Source: Roseiarcus fermentans
GTDB taxonomy: Bacteria; Pseudomonadota; Alphaproteobacteria; Rhizobiales; Beijerinckiaceae
Assembly: GCF_003315135.1 (NCBI RefSeq)
Contig: NZ_QNRK01000032.1
Span: 1 to 64,000, forward strand
Direction: 5' to 3'
Length of the DNA: 64,000 bases
The notes below the pieces were generated by a model. That model ran no database searches and was not told the origin of the DNA. It was given only the letters and a program-made list of their open reading frames with translations. This document shows positions 35,697 to 44,764 of the stretch, one piece after another (positions within the stretch are counted from its first letter, which is position 1; each line of letters begins with the position of its first letter). The position numbers were made by a program, and so were the translations under genes.

Positions 35697-37388
35697 TTGA
35701 ACGTCATCGTCTATGCGATCCCTGTCTTCGTCGTCCTGATGGCGGCGGAGTTCGCGATCGGGGTCGCGACCGGGCGCAACGTCTACCGGCTCAACGACGC
35801 GATCGGGTCGCTGACCGCGGGCATCCTCAGCCAGATCAGCGGCGTGTTCATGCTGGCGCTCAGCGTCGGCATCTATGTCCTTGTCTATAAGCATTTTTCT
35901 TTAGTCGCAATGCGGGCGGACGACTGGCGGGTGTGGGTCGGCGCGCTGATCGCCTACGATTTCCTGTACTACTGGAACCATCGCATCGACCACGAGGTCG
36001 GCCTGTTCTGGGCGGCCCACGTCGTCCACCACCAGAGCGACCATTTCAACCTGTCGACGGCGCTGCGGCAGTCGAGCACGGGCAGCCTGCTCGGCTGGAT
36101 CTTCTATCTGCCGATGGCGGTGGCGGGCGTGCCGCCGGTGGTGTTCGTCGGCGTCGGCCTGATCGATCTCCTCTACCAGTTCTGGATTCACACCGAGCTC
36201 GTGGGCAGGCTCGGCTGGTTCGACCGGCTGTTCGCCTCGCCCTCGAATCACCGGGTGCATCACGGCGTCAACGACCGCTACCTCGACAAGAATTACGGCG
36301 GCATCTTCATCCTGTGGGACCGCCTGTTCGGCACCTTCGAGGTGGAAGAGGAAAAGCCGGTGTTCGGCGTGCGCGGCGGCTTGGGCTCGTTCGACGCGAT
36401 CGGCGCCAACCTCGCCTATTACGCCACCATGGCCGACCTTTGCCGGCGCGCGACCGATCCGCGGGACAAGCTGAAAGTGTGGTTCGCGCCGCCGGGCTGG
36501 TTGCCGGCCAACCTCCGGCCGGCGGCGCCTCCGCCGCCGTTCGACCCCCGCGCTTCCGCCCCATACGATCCGCCCGCCGGACCCGCGGCGTCGGGCCTCG
36601 CCTTCGCGGCGCTGATCGCGATGGTGTGCGCCACGGCTGCGTTCCTCGCCGGCGGCCCGAGCCTGCCGCTCGCCAACGCCCTCGCGGTGTTCTTCGCGCT
36701 CGCGGCGACCCTCTCGGCGATCGGCGCGCTGCTCGACGGGCGCCTGTCCGTCCTCGAGGCGGCGTTCGTTTTCGCCGCCGCGCTGACCTCGGCCGCCTTT
36801 TCCCTCGGCTGGCCGACGGTGGAGATGGTGGCCAAGCCGCTCGCGCTCGCCTTGCTGATCGCCTCGTTCGCGCCGCGCCGCGGCGAGCCGTGGGTGAAGC
36901 GGCTGGTCCTGGCGGCGCTCGTCGCGTCGTTGGCCGGCGACGTCCTGCTGCTCTGGCCGGCGCTGTTCCTGCCCGGGCTGGTCGCGTTCCTGATCGCGCA
37001 GGTCCTCTACGGGCTCGCCTTTTCGCGCGGCGTCGGCTTTCTCCCGTCGCGCGCGGCGCTCGCCGCCGTGGCGGCGTTTGCGATTGTCGTGCTCGCGACG
37101 CTGTGGCCGGACATCGAGGCGGGCTTGCGCGCGCCGGTCGCTGCCTATGTCGCGATGCTCGGGCTGATGGTCGCGCAGGGCGCGGGCCGGGCGACGGCGC
37201 TCGCCGACCGTGCGTCGGCGCTCGTCGCGGTCGGCGCGGCCGTGTTCATGGCCTCCGATCTGACGCTGGCCCTGACGACCTTCGCCGGCGCGCCCGCTTT
37301 CGTCGCCCAGGCGACCTTGCCGACCTACTATCTGGCGCAGGCGCTGATCGCGTTCTTCGTCCTGCCGAGGAGCGGAGTCGATGGCTGA
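35697..37388 (+). CDS. Fusion: fatty acid hydroxylase (AGMO/sterol desaturase type) + YhhN lysoplasmalogenase-like
   Basis: 563 residues from a TTG start (GAGGGGAAACGA upstream). Residues 1-270 are a membrane di-iron hydroxylase: NHRIDHE (H95, H99), AAHVVHHQSDHFN (H108, H111, H112), WIHTELV (H165) and SNHRVHHGVND (H185, H188, H189), closest in pattern to alkylglycerol monooxygenase/TMEM195. After a Pro-rich linker (about 270-295), about eight helices to the C-terminus match YhhN/TMEM86, whose animal members hydrolyse lysoplasmalogens. Both halves point to ether-lipid chemistry. It overlaps the next gene by 8 nt. Confidence 0.78.
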   Translation: MNVIVYAIPVFVVLMAAEFAIGVATGRNVYRLNDAIGSLTAGILSQISGVFMLALSVGIYVLVYKHFSLVAMRADDWRVWVGALIAYDFLYYWNHRIDHEVGLFWAAHVVHHQSDHFNLSTALRQSSTGSLLGWIFYLPMAVAGVPPVVFVGVGLIDLLYQFWIHTELVGRLGWFDRLFASPSNHRVHHGVNDRYLDKNYGGIFILWDRLFGTFEVEEEKPVFGVRGGLGSFDAIGANLAYYATMADLCRRATDPRDKLKVWFAPPGWLPANLRPAAPPPPFDPRASAPYDPPAGPAASGLAFAALIAMVCATAAFLAGGPSLPLANALAVFFALAATLSAIGALLDGRLSVLEAAFVFAAALTSAAFSLGWPTVEMVAKPLALALLIASFAPRRGEPWVKRLVLAALVASLAGDVLLLWPALFLPGLVAFLIAQVLYGLAFSRGVGFLPSRAALAAVAAFAIVVLATLWPDIEAGLRAPVAAYVAMLGLMVAQGAGRATALADRASALVAVGAAVFMASDLTLALTTFAGAPAFVAQATLPTYYLAQALIAFFVLPRSGVDG

Positions 37389-38124
37389 ATCGCAACGACG
37401 CGGCGTCTGCGTGGTGATCGGGGCGGGTGACGGCCTCGGGGCGGCGGTCGCGCGGGCCTTCGCCCGCGAGGGACTCGCCGCCGTCGTCACCCGCCGACCG
37501 CGCCATCTCGACGCGCTGGAAACCCTCGCCGAAACCATCCGCGCCGCGGGCGGCGATGCGCACGCTTTCGGGCTCGACGCGCGCAACGAGGCCGACGTGG
37601 TCGCCTTCTTCAGCGAGGTCGAGCGAAGCATCGGGCCGATCGAGGTCGTGGTCTTCAACATCGGCGCCAACGTGCGGTTTCCCGTGGTCGAGACCACGGC
37701 GCAGGTCTATTCCAAGGTGTGGGAGATGGGGGCCTTCGCGGGCTTCCTCGCCGGCCGCGAGGCGGCGCGGGCGATGGCGCCTCGGGGCAGGGGGACGGTG
37801 CTGTTCACCGGCGCGACCGCGAGCCTCAGGGGCGGCGCCGGCTTTTCGGCCTTCGCCGGCGCCAAGCACGCGCTTCGGGCGCTGGCGCAGAGCCTCGCCC
37901 GCGAACTCGGGCCGAAGGGGATTCACGTCGCCCACATCGTCATCGACGGGGCGATCGACGGCGCCTTCATCCGCTCGCTCATGCCCGACGCCGCCGAGAA
38001 GCGCGGGCGCGAGGAGATCCTGGTCCCGGACGCGATCGCGAAGAACTATGTCTGGCTGCACCGCCAGGAGCGGAGCGCCTGGACGTTCGAGATGGACCTG
38101 CGGCCCTGGACGGAGTCCTTTTGA
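37381..38124 (+). CDS. SDR-family oxidoreductase with Phe in the catalytic Tyr position
   Basis: 247 residues of a classical SDR: VVIGAGDGLGAAVARAFA (cofactor), VVVFNIGANVRFP (NxG strand), TGATASLRGGAGFSAFAGAKHA. The YxxxK position reads FAGAK, so the usual Tyr is Phe, a variant I remember from a whole SDR subgroup. It overlaps the hydroxylase/YhhN fusion upstream and the isomerase downstream, forming a three-gene operon. Confidence 0.82.
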   Translation: MAESQRRGVCVVIGAGDGLGAAVARAFAREGLAAVVTRRPRHLDALETLAETIRAAGGDAHAFGLDARNEADVVAFFSEVERSIGPIEVVVFNIGANVRFPVVETTAQVYSKVWEMGAFAGFLAGREAARAMAPRGRGTVLFTGATASLRGGAGFSAFAGAKHALRALAQSLARELGPKGIHVAHIVIDGAIDGAFIRSLMPDAAEKRGREEILVPDAIAKNYVWLHRQERSAWTFEMDLRPWTESF

Positions 38125-38741
38125 TGCAACCGGTGATCGAATTCATCTTCGACTTCGCCAGCCCCAACGCCTATCTGGCCTATCGGGCGCTGCCGCCGAT
38201 CCTCGCGCGAACCGGGGCGCGGCTCGACATCAACCCCTGCCTGCTCGGCGGCATCTTCCAGGCGACCGGCAACAGGGCGCCGTTCGCAGCCTTCGCCGAG
38301 ATCAAGGGCAAGTTGGAATACGAGATTCTGGAGATCCGGCGCTTCGTCGCGCGGCACGGGCTCGACCGCTACGCCCTCAACCCCAACTTCCCGGTCAATT
38401 CGCTGATGCTGATGCGCGGCTACATCGCAGCCTGCGATGAGGGCGTCGGCCCGGCCTATCTCGAGATGGGCCTCAGGGGCATGTGGGAGGAGGGTCTCAA
38501 GCTCGACGACCGGCACGTGCTGGCCGACGCGATCGACGCCGCGGGGCTCGATTCGGGAAGCCTGATGGCGGCCGTGCGGAGCGATCGCGTAAAGCAGAAG
38601 CTGGCCGACACCACCGCGGCGGCCGTGGCGCGCGGGGTGTTCGGCATTCCGACCTTCTTCGTCGGCCCGGAGATGTTTTTCGGCAAGGACCGGCTCGGTC
38701 AGGTCGAGGAGGCCGTCGAGGCGGCGAAGGCTTCGGCGTAG
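38124..38741 (+). CDS. 2-hydroxychromene-2-carboxylate isomerase / DsbA-like (GST kappa) protein
   Basis: 205 residues: EFIFDFASPNAYLAYRAL at the N-terminus has the Ser-Pro active site of the kappa GST/HCCA isomerase family, with LGGIFQATGN, NFPVNSLMLMRGY and the terminal ARGVFGIPTFFVGPEMFFGKDRL. It is glutathione-dependent in known members of naphthalene degradation. Here it sits behind an ether-lipid-type enzyme and an SDR (stop/start overlap TGATG), so its substrate may be different. Confidence 0.85.
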   Translation: MQPVIEFIFDFASPNAYLAYRALPPILARTGARLDINPCLLGGIFQATGNRAPFAAFAEIKGKLEYEILEIRRFVARHGLDRYALNPNFPVNSLMLMRGYIAACDEGVGPAYLEMGLRGMWEEGLKLDDRHVLADAIDAAGLDSGSLMAAVRSDRVKQKLADTTAAAVARGVFGIPTFFVGPEMFFGKDRLGQVEEAVEAAKASA

Positions 38742-38759
38742 GCTGCGTCGCGAAGGCCG

Positions 38760-41039
38760 TCACCAACTCGGCGAGACGGTTGTCGCCGCGTTCCTCGCGA
38801 TCACGTCGCGGATCGTTTCGACGCTCGCGGGTTTGTTGATATGGAGGTCGAAACCGGCGGCCCTGGCCGCCTCGGCCGTCTCCTCGCCCTCGCGCCGGGC
38901 GAGGCCCGACAGGGCGACGAGAGTGGGCCTGTGTGCGAGCGGCAGCGCGCGGATGCGGCGCGCCGTCTCATAGCCGTCGATGCCGGGCATGCGGATGTCG
39001 ATGAAGGCGATGTCGGGGCCGAAGTCGGCCGCCGCCGCGACGCCGGCCTTTCCGCTATAAGCGACCCGGACTGGGACTCGGAAGCTCCTCAGCAACGTCG
39101 CGAAGCTGTCGGCGACGTCCCGATTGTCGTCGATGACCAGGACCTTGACGCCCATGTCCGCGCCGTCGTGATTCCCCTCGTCCCCCGGGACGCTCGACTC
39201 GGGCGTTTGGCTCTGGAGTGGAAGACGGACGGTGAAGACGCTTCCCTGGTGCAGCCCGGGGCTGTTCGCCTCGATGGTCCCGCCGTGTAACTCCACCAGT
39301 CGCTTCGACAGCATGAGGCCGATGCCGAGGCCGCTCATCGGAGCGGGATCGGCCTGCATGAACAGGTCGAACACCCGCGGCAGAATCTCCGGGGCGATGC
39401 CGACGCCGTTGTCGGCGACCGTCACCAGCGCATGCTCGTCCTCGCGCTCGACGCGGATCCGGATCGAGCCGTCGTCGTCCGTATACTTGATTGCATTGTG
39501 GATCAGGTTGGTGACGACCTGCGAGAGACGGGTGGGATCGCCGGTCACCGTCAGCGGCTCGGCGGGGAGCGTCACGTCGACGCGCAGGCGCTTGTCGTCG
39601 CGTTGCGGCCGGGTCGTCTCCAACGCCTCGCGCACCGCGAAACCGATGTCCACGGGCTCGCGGCGCAGTTCGATCTTGTCCCGGTTGATGCGCGAAACGT
39701 CGAGGAGGTCGTCGACGAGGCGGCCGAGATGGGCCGCCTGGCGCGCCATGAGGTCGATGATCCGTCCCGCCGTGTCCGGGTCGGCGGGCCCGTTCCCCAA
39801 TCTCAGCGTCGAGACGCCGTTCTGAATCGACGCCAGGGGGTTGCGCAGTTCGTGGCCGAGGACGGCGAGGAACTGGTCCTTGCGACGGTCCGCCTCCTGC
39901 AGGGATTCCTCCGCCCGCTTGTGCTCGGTGATGTCGGTGGCCGTGCACAGGAGCCCGACGATCTCCCCGCTGGCGTTCCGGCGCGGCTGAACGATCAGAT
40001 CGTACCAGCGCGCCACGCCCCTGAACGGAATTTGCAAGTCCTGCCGCGCCGGAACGCCGGTTTCGAGCACGCGCTGCTTGATCGCTATGACGGGACGAGC
40101 GTCCTCGGGGCTTTCGATGACCTCGGAGACGGTCTTGCCGACGACGTCCTCGGGCCTGAAGTCGGGGGCGGGATTCTGGATCCAGATGAAGCGCAGCTCC
40201 CGGTCGTGTTCGAAGGCCACGACCGGCGACGCGCGCAGGGCGGCCGCCATGCGTTCGTGCGCAAGGGACAGCCGCTCCTCGCTTTCGCGAATGGCGTCCT
40301 TGGCCTTCTCGCGCGCGGTGACGTCGATCGCGGTCCCGACCATTCGGACAGGGCGCCGGGGTTGTTCGGAAAAGCGGACGCGCGCGGAAATCTGGAGCCA
40401 GCGGATCGTCCCGTCCGGCCACGGAACGCGCACGTCCTCGCACAGGCGGCCGTCGCCGGCCGGGTCGCGCGCGCGGGCAAGCGCGTCCGCGAACCGCTGG
40501 CGATCCTCAGGGTGAAGGTCCCGCTCGATCGCCGAGTTCAGGGACAGGGAGCCGTCCGGCGGGCGGCCGAACAGTTCGAGCATGCGCGCGTCGCGCTCGC
40601 AGCGTTCCTGTTCGAGGTCCCAGACGAACGTGCCCATCTCGGCCGCCGCGAGTGCGAGCCGGAGCTTCTCTTCCTTGTCGCTCAGAGCGCGCCGCGCCGC
40701 GCGGCTGTGGTGGATGTCGAGGATCGCGCCGGCGAAACCGACGAATCCCAGGGCGTCGAAGCGCGGCGCGCCCGCGCCGAGCATCCATCGGTAGGAGCCG
40801 TTCCGCAATCGCACCCGCGCCGCGTGGCGAAAGGCGGTCCGCTGCGCGAGGCACGCCCTCAATTCATCGGCCGCGGCGGGCGCGTCCTCCGGGTGTATGG
40901 CGTCCAGCCAGCCGCATGGCGAAGCCTCCGACGGCGTCTGACCGGTCAGGTCCGACCATGTCTCGTCAAAGCTGGCGGCGCCGGCGCCGTCCGTCGTCCA
41001 CCTGACGACCCACAATTCATCTTTCGCGGTGTCGACCAT
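38760..41039 (-). CDS. Hybrid histidine kinase, PAS-PAS-PAS-HisKA-HATPase-receiver
   Basis: 759 residues, soluble. Three PAS/PAC units (about 5-115, 120-250, 260-375) precede HisKA with the acceptor His in LGHELRNPLASIQNG (H396). HATPase_c follows (NLIHNAIKYTDDDG, VADNGVGIAPEILPRVFDLF, GLGIGLMLSKRLVELHGG) and then a receiver with VLVIDDN, the acceptor Asp in AFIDIRMPGIDG (D681) and NKPAS. Its end converges on the isomerase gene. The 41040-41308 region upstream is AT-rich and probably holds its promoter. Confidence 0.88.
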   Translation of the reverse strand: MVDTAKDELWVVRWTTDGAGAASFDETWSDLTGQTPSEASPCGWLDAIHPEDAPAAADELRACLAQRTAFRHAARVRLRNGSYRWMLGAGAPRFDALGFVGFAGAILDIHHSRAARRALSDKEEKLRLALAAAEMGTFVWDLEQERCERDARMLELFGRPPDGSLSLNSAIERDLHPEDRQRFADALARARDPAGDGRLCEDVRVPWPDGTIRWLQISARVRFSEQPRRPVRMVGTAIDVTAREKAKDAIRESEERLSLAHERMAAALRASPVVAFEHDRELRFIWIQNPAPDFRPEDVVGKTVSEVIESPEDARPVIAIKQRVLETGVPARQDLQIPFRGVARWYDLIVQPRRNASGEIVGLLCTATDITEHKRAEESLQEADRRKDQFLAVLGHELRNPLASIQNGVSTLRLGNGPADPDTAGRIIDLMARQAAHLGRLVDDLLDVSRINRDKIELRREPVDIGFAVREALETTRPQRDDKRLRVDVTLPAEPLTVTGDPTRLSQVVTNLIHNAIKYTDDDGSIRIRVEREDEHALVTVADNGVGIAPEILPRVFDLFMQADPAPMSGLGIGLMLSKRLVELHGGTIEANSPGLHQGSVFTVRLPLQSQTPESSVPGDEGNHDGADMGVKVLVIDDNRDVADSFATLLRSFRVPVRVAYSGKAGVAAAADFGPDIAFIDIRMPGIDGYETARRIRALPLAHRPTLVALSGLARREGEETAEAARAAGFDLHINKPASVETIRDVIARNAATTVSPSW

Positions 41040-41308
41040 GTGTCACTCGTCAAAACAGTCGAGGCGCAATCGCATCAGCGTGGGCGGACAGAGTCGCCCA
41101 AGACAATCGAAACATTGGCAAAGTTGTTGAACGAACGATACGCCCACACGCAATCGACAGCAAAAACCAATGGATGTTACGCTTGAATCGGTGTTTACAA
41201 AATAGGAATTCATGAATGCGCCTGAAAATATCCGATCGTCGGGCGCGCCGGCCTTGTATTATCCGCCGGTTCGGCGATCCGGTCGGGGACCACGGCGTTC
41301 GCCCGCAC

Positions 41309-42394
41309 TCATTGCAGTTCGGGCAACGCGAACACCGCGCACGGCGCCGGGATTCCGCGCAACGCGTAGGTTCCGAGCGCCGACAGCGGCGCGTCGGTTT
41401 CCGCCGCGAGCGCGCCCGACGCCAGCGCCGTCCTGTGAAGCGGTCGGCACAGGCCTTCGAGGCGGCTGACCAGATTGACTGCGGGGCCGATCGCGGTGAA
41501 GTCGAGACGGTCGGCGGCGCCGATATTGCCCCAGACCATCTCGCCCAGATGCAGCGCCGCGCCGAACGGCAGCGCCGGCAGCCCTTGGGCGCGCCTTTCG
41601 GTGTCCAGATGCGCCATGCCGAGCCGGGCGGCCGAGACGGCGCTGATCGCCGCGTCGCAGGCCACCCGCGGTTCCCGGACGACCGGGAAGATCGCCAGGA
41701 CGCCGTCGCCGATGAATTTCAGCACCTCGCCGCCGTAGGCGTGGACGGCGCCGGCGATGCGCTCGAACCATTGATTGAGCGCGGCGATCACCGCGACCGC
41801 GGGCTGGCTTTCGGAGAGCGCGGTGAAGGCGCGCAGATCGGCGTAGAGGAGCGCCGCCGCGATGGTCTCGCCTTCGTCGCGCCGGAGCGGCGCGGCGAGC
41901 ACCCGGGCCGCGCTCCGCCGGCCGATGTAGGCTTCCAGCGCCGCCGTCAGGGTCGCCCGGGCCGCGAGCGCCGAGAGCGGCGCGGCGCTGAAACGCGCCA
42001 CGAGATCGAGTTCGTCTTCCTCTTCCGGCGTAAACGGCCGCGGTCCGACCCACGCCAGCGTCGGCCCATCCGGTCGCCGGCCGACCGGGGTTTCGCGCGC
42101 CGGGCCTGCCGCCACGCCAGCGAGCCAGCGCCGAGCCGCCCAGCCCCGCGGGCTCGCGGGCGCTATGCCTTCCGAGGCGAAGCCAACACGCTCGATGACG
42201 TCGCCGCTCACGGAGCGCCACAGAAAGGCGCGGCGGGCGACGAGCGGATGGGGGACGTCGAGGACGAGGGCGCCGCCGGCGAGCGGCAGGCGGTCGGCGA
42301 CGAGGCGGGCCGCGAGGGCGGCCAGGAACTGGCCGGCGTCGGCCGCGTCCGCCGCGTCGTCCACGAGCCAAGCGAGGGTCGAGGTCATGCGCAT
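41309..42394 (-). CDS. Class III adenylate/guanylate cyclase
   Basis: 361 residues from MRMTSTLAW; a further in-frame ATG at 42430 would run close to the divergent gene. The N-terminal half is a variable sensor region. The cyclase domain (about 175-350) has the metal Asp in LLYADLRAFTALSE (D186), GGEVLKFIGDGVLAIFP with the second Asp, and FGAALHLGEMVWGNIG..LDFTAIGPAVNLVSRLEGL. Lys in LKFIG and Asp in LDFTAIG would favour ATP. It is soluble and makes cyclic AMP. Confidence 0.85.
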   Translation of the reverse strand: MRMTSTLAWLVDDAADAADAGQFLAALAARLVADRLPLAGGALVLDVPHPLVARRAFLWRSVSGDVIERVGFASEGIAPASPRGWAARRWLAGVAAGPARETPVGRRPDGPTLAWVGPRPFTPEEEDELDLVARFSAAPLSALAARATLTAALEAYIGRRSAARVLAAPLRRDEGETIAAALLYADLRAFTALSESQPAVAVIAALNQWFERIAGAVHAYGGEVLKFIGDGVLAIFPVVREPRVACDAAISAVSAARLGMAHLDTERRAQGLPALPFGAALHLGEMVWGNIGAADRLDFTAIGPAVNLVSRLEGLCRPLHRTALASGALAAETDAPLSALGTYALRGIPAPCAVFALPELQ

Positions 42395-42450
42395 GCCGCG
42401 ATTGTCGGCTTGGCTGGGCGCTCTTGTCACGGGGTTAATCGGAGGCGCCC

Positions 42451-42918
42451 ATGTCGGACCCCCTCGTCGTCCGGCGCGAGACCTACATTGCGGCGCCGCG
42501 CGCCACGGTCTTCGCCTTCCTGACCGATCCGGAAAGGATCATCAGCTGGATGGGCGCCGAGGCGGCGACGGAGCCGCATCCCGACGGGCTCTATCTGGTC
42601 AGGGGGGTTGGCGGCGATCACGCGCGCGCGGCGCGCGGCGCGTTCCGCGAGGTCGTGCCGGTCCATCGCCTCGCCTACAGTTTCGGCTGGGACGCGAACG
42701 ACGCGGTTCCGCCGGGATCGAGCCTCGTCGAGATCGACCTCGTGGAGAGCAACGGCGGCACGCTGCTGCGCCTCACCCACAGCGGGCTGCCCGACGCGCT
42801 CCAGTGCGCCAGCCACAGCGCCGGATGGGCGCATTACCTCGACCGGCTCGGCGCCGCGGCGTCCGGCGACGATCCGGGCGAGGATCGCGGCCCGGCCGGA
42901 ATTCACGCGGCCCGATAA
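42451..42918 (+). CDS. SRPBCC/AHSA1-domain protein
   Basis: 155 residues with the START-like SRPBCC fold: RRETYIAAPRATVFAFLTDPERIISWMG, FREVVPVHRLAYSFGWD and the C-terminal SHSAGWAHYLDRLGAAASG helix. Proteins of this type often partner ArsR-type regulators; none adjoins it. Ligand unknown. Divergent from the adenylate cyclase with a 56-nt gap. Confidence 0.82.
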   Translation: MSDPLVVRRETYIAAPRATVFAFLTDPERIISWMGAEAATEPHPDGLYLVRGVGGDHARAARGAFREVVPVHRLAYSFGWDANDAVPPGSSLVEIDLVESNGGTLLRLTHSGLPDALQCASHSAGWAHYLDRLGAAASGDDPGEDRGPAGIHAAR

Positions 42919-43166
42919 GGCCGACCATCCTGCCGATGGTCTGGATTCGCAGCGGGACGCGGCCCGCCGCGCCCGTGTGGCGCGGCGCCGCGATGGCGAT
43001 CCTCGGCATGGCCCTGATCGGCGAACCGTGACCGCGACCCGGTCGGGCGCGTCATCGACAATGGGCTGTTGGGTTTCGCTCCCTTCTGTCGGCAAAACGC
43101 CAACGCCGGTGTCCGCCTCCGGCCGCAGGCTGGCTCAGGGCAATGAAAACACAGGGTTTTCTCCTT

Positions 43167-43182
43167 TGGCCCGCGGCTTGCT
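43167..43182 (+). promoter_or_regulatory. Sigma-54 (RpoN) -24/-12 type promoter
   Basis: TGGCCCGCGGCTTGCT matches the consensus TGGCACGRNNNTTGCW at all but two positions, with the invariant GG and GC at the correct spacing. It lies about 50 nt before the ferredoxin-ferritin fusion gene. A perfect NifA site (TGT-N10-ACA) was not found upstream in 42919-43160. No other feature is seen in that gap. Confidence 0.55.
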
Positions 43183-43231
43183 CGGGAAGGGCGACGTCAT
43201 GGTCGGCGTCGCGCCGCCCCAGAGGAGAGTC

Positions 43232-44119
43232 ATGGCCAACATTACCTTTTCATCCCCGTCGATGGCGCGGGACGTCACCGTCTACGCCGTCGCGGGCGAC
43301 CGCGGCACCGTGCTGGCGATCGCCAAGGCCAACAAAATTCCGATTCCGTTCGACTGTCAGGACGGCGAATGCGGCTCGTGCCTGATCGAGGTGAAGCACC
43401 TCGATCCGCTGGCGCGCCACGCGATCGCGCTGACGGAGAAAGAAAAGGAGATGCTGAAGCAGCTCGGCAAGATCACCAAGAAGGAAATCGTCGACGCCGA
43501 AGTCAACGACATGCCGCCGCGGCATCGTCTCGCCTGCCAGTGCTTCGTGCGCCACGAGGACATTCTCGTCAGCTTCGAGGGCGACAAGTCGCTCCCCGCG
43601 GTGGCTCCGCATACGACGCCGGCGGCGCGCCGCTACAAGGGCGGCATGGTGATCGCGACCGTCCCCGACTTCCTCGGCTACGTCGCCAAGGTGGAGGCCG
43701 ACGCCGCCCTGCATTTCGACGACCTCGCCAAGGCGATGACCGCGAGCAAGGCCGACGATCTCGCAACCCTGTTCACCCAGCTCGCCGGTCAGTCGCGCAC
43801 GCTGGCCGAGGGCGCCAAGGCGCAGGCGGCCGGCGCCGACGCGGACAAGGAGGTCCCCGACGACTACGTCTGGCCGCACTATGCGACGCCGGAGGCCGAC
43901 GCCCTGTGGGCGGGCGACGCCACGCTGTCGCGGCTCGACGCGCTCAAGGCGTCGCTGATGGGCGAGCGCCGGTGCTACGAGTTCTACGTCGCCGCCGAGG
44001 CGACGGCGAAATCGCCCGAGGTCGCCAAGGCCGCGCGCCCGTTCATCAAGGCCGAGGGCGAGCGGGTGAAGGTGCTCGAGGCCTGGATCACCCGTGAGGA
44101 ATGGGCGGCCAAGCACTGA
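43232..44119 (+). CDS. Fusion: 2Fe-2S ferredoxin + degenerate ferritin-like domain
   Basis: 295 residues, ATG preceded by AGAGGAGAG. Residues 1-115 are a plant-type [2Fe-2S] ferredoxin with CQDGECGSCLIEV (C42, C47, C50) and RLACQCF (C102/C104). After KGGMVIATVPDFLGYVAKVE, residues about 140-290 align in layout with the rubrerythrin-like protein encoded next, including DYVWPHYATPEADALWAGD. At the ExxH position of the last helix it reads AEGERV, so the di-iron site is probably lost. A sigma-54 type promoter precedes it. Confidence 0.8.
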   Translation: MANITFSSPSMARDVTVYAVAGDRGTVLAIAKANKIPIPFDCQDGECGSCLIEVKHLDPLARHAIALTEKEKEMLKQLGKITKKEIVDAEVNDMPPRHRLACQCFVRHEDILVSFEGDKSLPAVAPHTTPAARRYKGGMVIATVPDFLGYVAKVEADAALHFDDLAKAMTASKADDLATLFTQLAGQSRTLAEGAKAQAAGADADKEVPDDYVWPHYATPEADALWAGDATLSRLDALKASLMGERRCYEFYVAAEATAKSPEVAKAARPFIKAEGERVKVLEAWITREEWAAKH

Positions 44120-44195
44120 GCGCCGGCCGCAGGTTTCCCGCTTCCACGCCCCGGCGGCTCGCCGCCGGGGCGTGGATACGTTCGTTGGAGGAGAG

Positions 44196-44678
44196 ATGAT
44201 GGAATCGGTCGAGGAATTTCTCGCTTATGCGGTCAAGCTCGAAAGCGAAGCCGCCGACCGCTTCGGCCAGCTCGCCGACGCGATGCTGGCGAGCGGCAAC
44301 GCCGCCGTCGCCAAGCTGTTCCGGCGTTTGTCAGACTACTCGCGGATGCACCAGGCCGAGGCCCAGGCGCGCTCCGGCTTCCGCGACATCCCGAAGCTCA
44401 GCCCGTCCGACTTCGTCTGGCCGGACCTCGAGAGCCCGGAGGCGGCGGCGATCTGGGCGGCCGACCCGATGCTCGGGCGCGGCGAGGCGCTCGAGGTCGC
44501 GCTGCAGGCGGAACTGGCGGGCCTGCGCTATTATCAGGCCGTGCTGGATACCACCGACGACCCGGAGATCAAGGTGCTGGCGAAGGAATTCGTCGCAGAG
44601 GAATCCGAGCACGTCGCCGCGCTCGAGAAGTGGATCGCGGCGCACAAGGCCGGGCGGCCGCTGCCGATCGACGCCTGA
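44196..44678 (+). CDS. Rubrerythrin-like ferritin-family protein
   Basis: 160 residues, ATG with GGAGGAGAG upstream. Four-helix bundle: VEEFLAYAVKLESEAADRFG (Glu ligands), LSDYSRMHQAEAQARSGF, EVALQAELAGLRYYQAVLD, and EFVAEESEHVAALEKWIAAH with ExxH (E136/H139). The second-helix ExxH reads SRMH, so one canonical Glu is replaced. No rubredoxin domain; electrons could come from the ferredoxin fusion 77 nt upstream. Probable role in peroxide or oxygen protection or iron handling. Confidence 0.82.
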   Translation: MMESVEEFLAYAVKLESEAADRFGQLADAMLASGNAAVAKLFRRLSDYSRMHQAEAQARSGFRDIPKLSPSDFVWPDLESPEAAAIWAADPMLGRGEALEVALQAELAGLRYYQAVLDTTDDPEIKVLAKEFVAEESEHVAALEKWIAAHKAGRPLPIDA

Positions 44679-44764
44679 GCGGCCGAACGCCCGGACAAAT
44701 TGCCCGGCGCGCGCGAATCCGGCTATGATCGCCCGAAAGGCAAAGGGCTTTCCGGGGGTCCCCG

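Noticed and set aside
43019-43160. NifA upstream activator site (TGT-N10-ACA) before the sigma-54 type promoter
   Set aside because: The nearest matches (for example TGTCGGCAAAACGCCAA) miss the second half-site.
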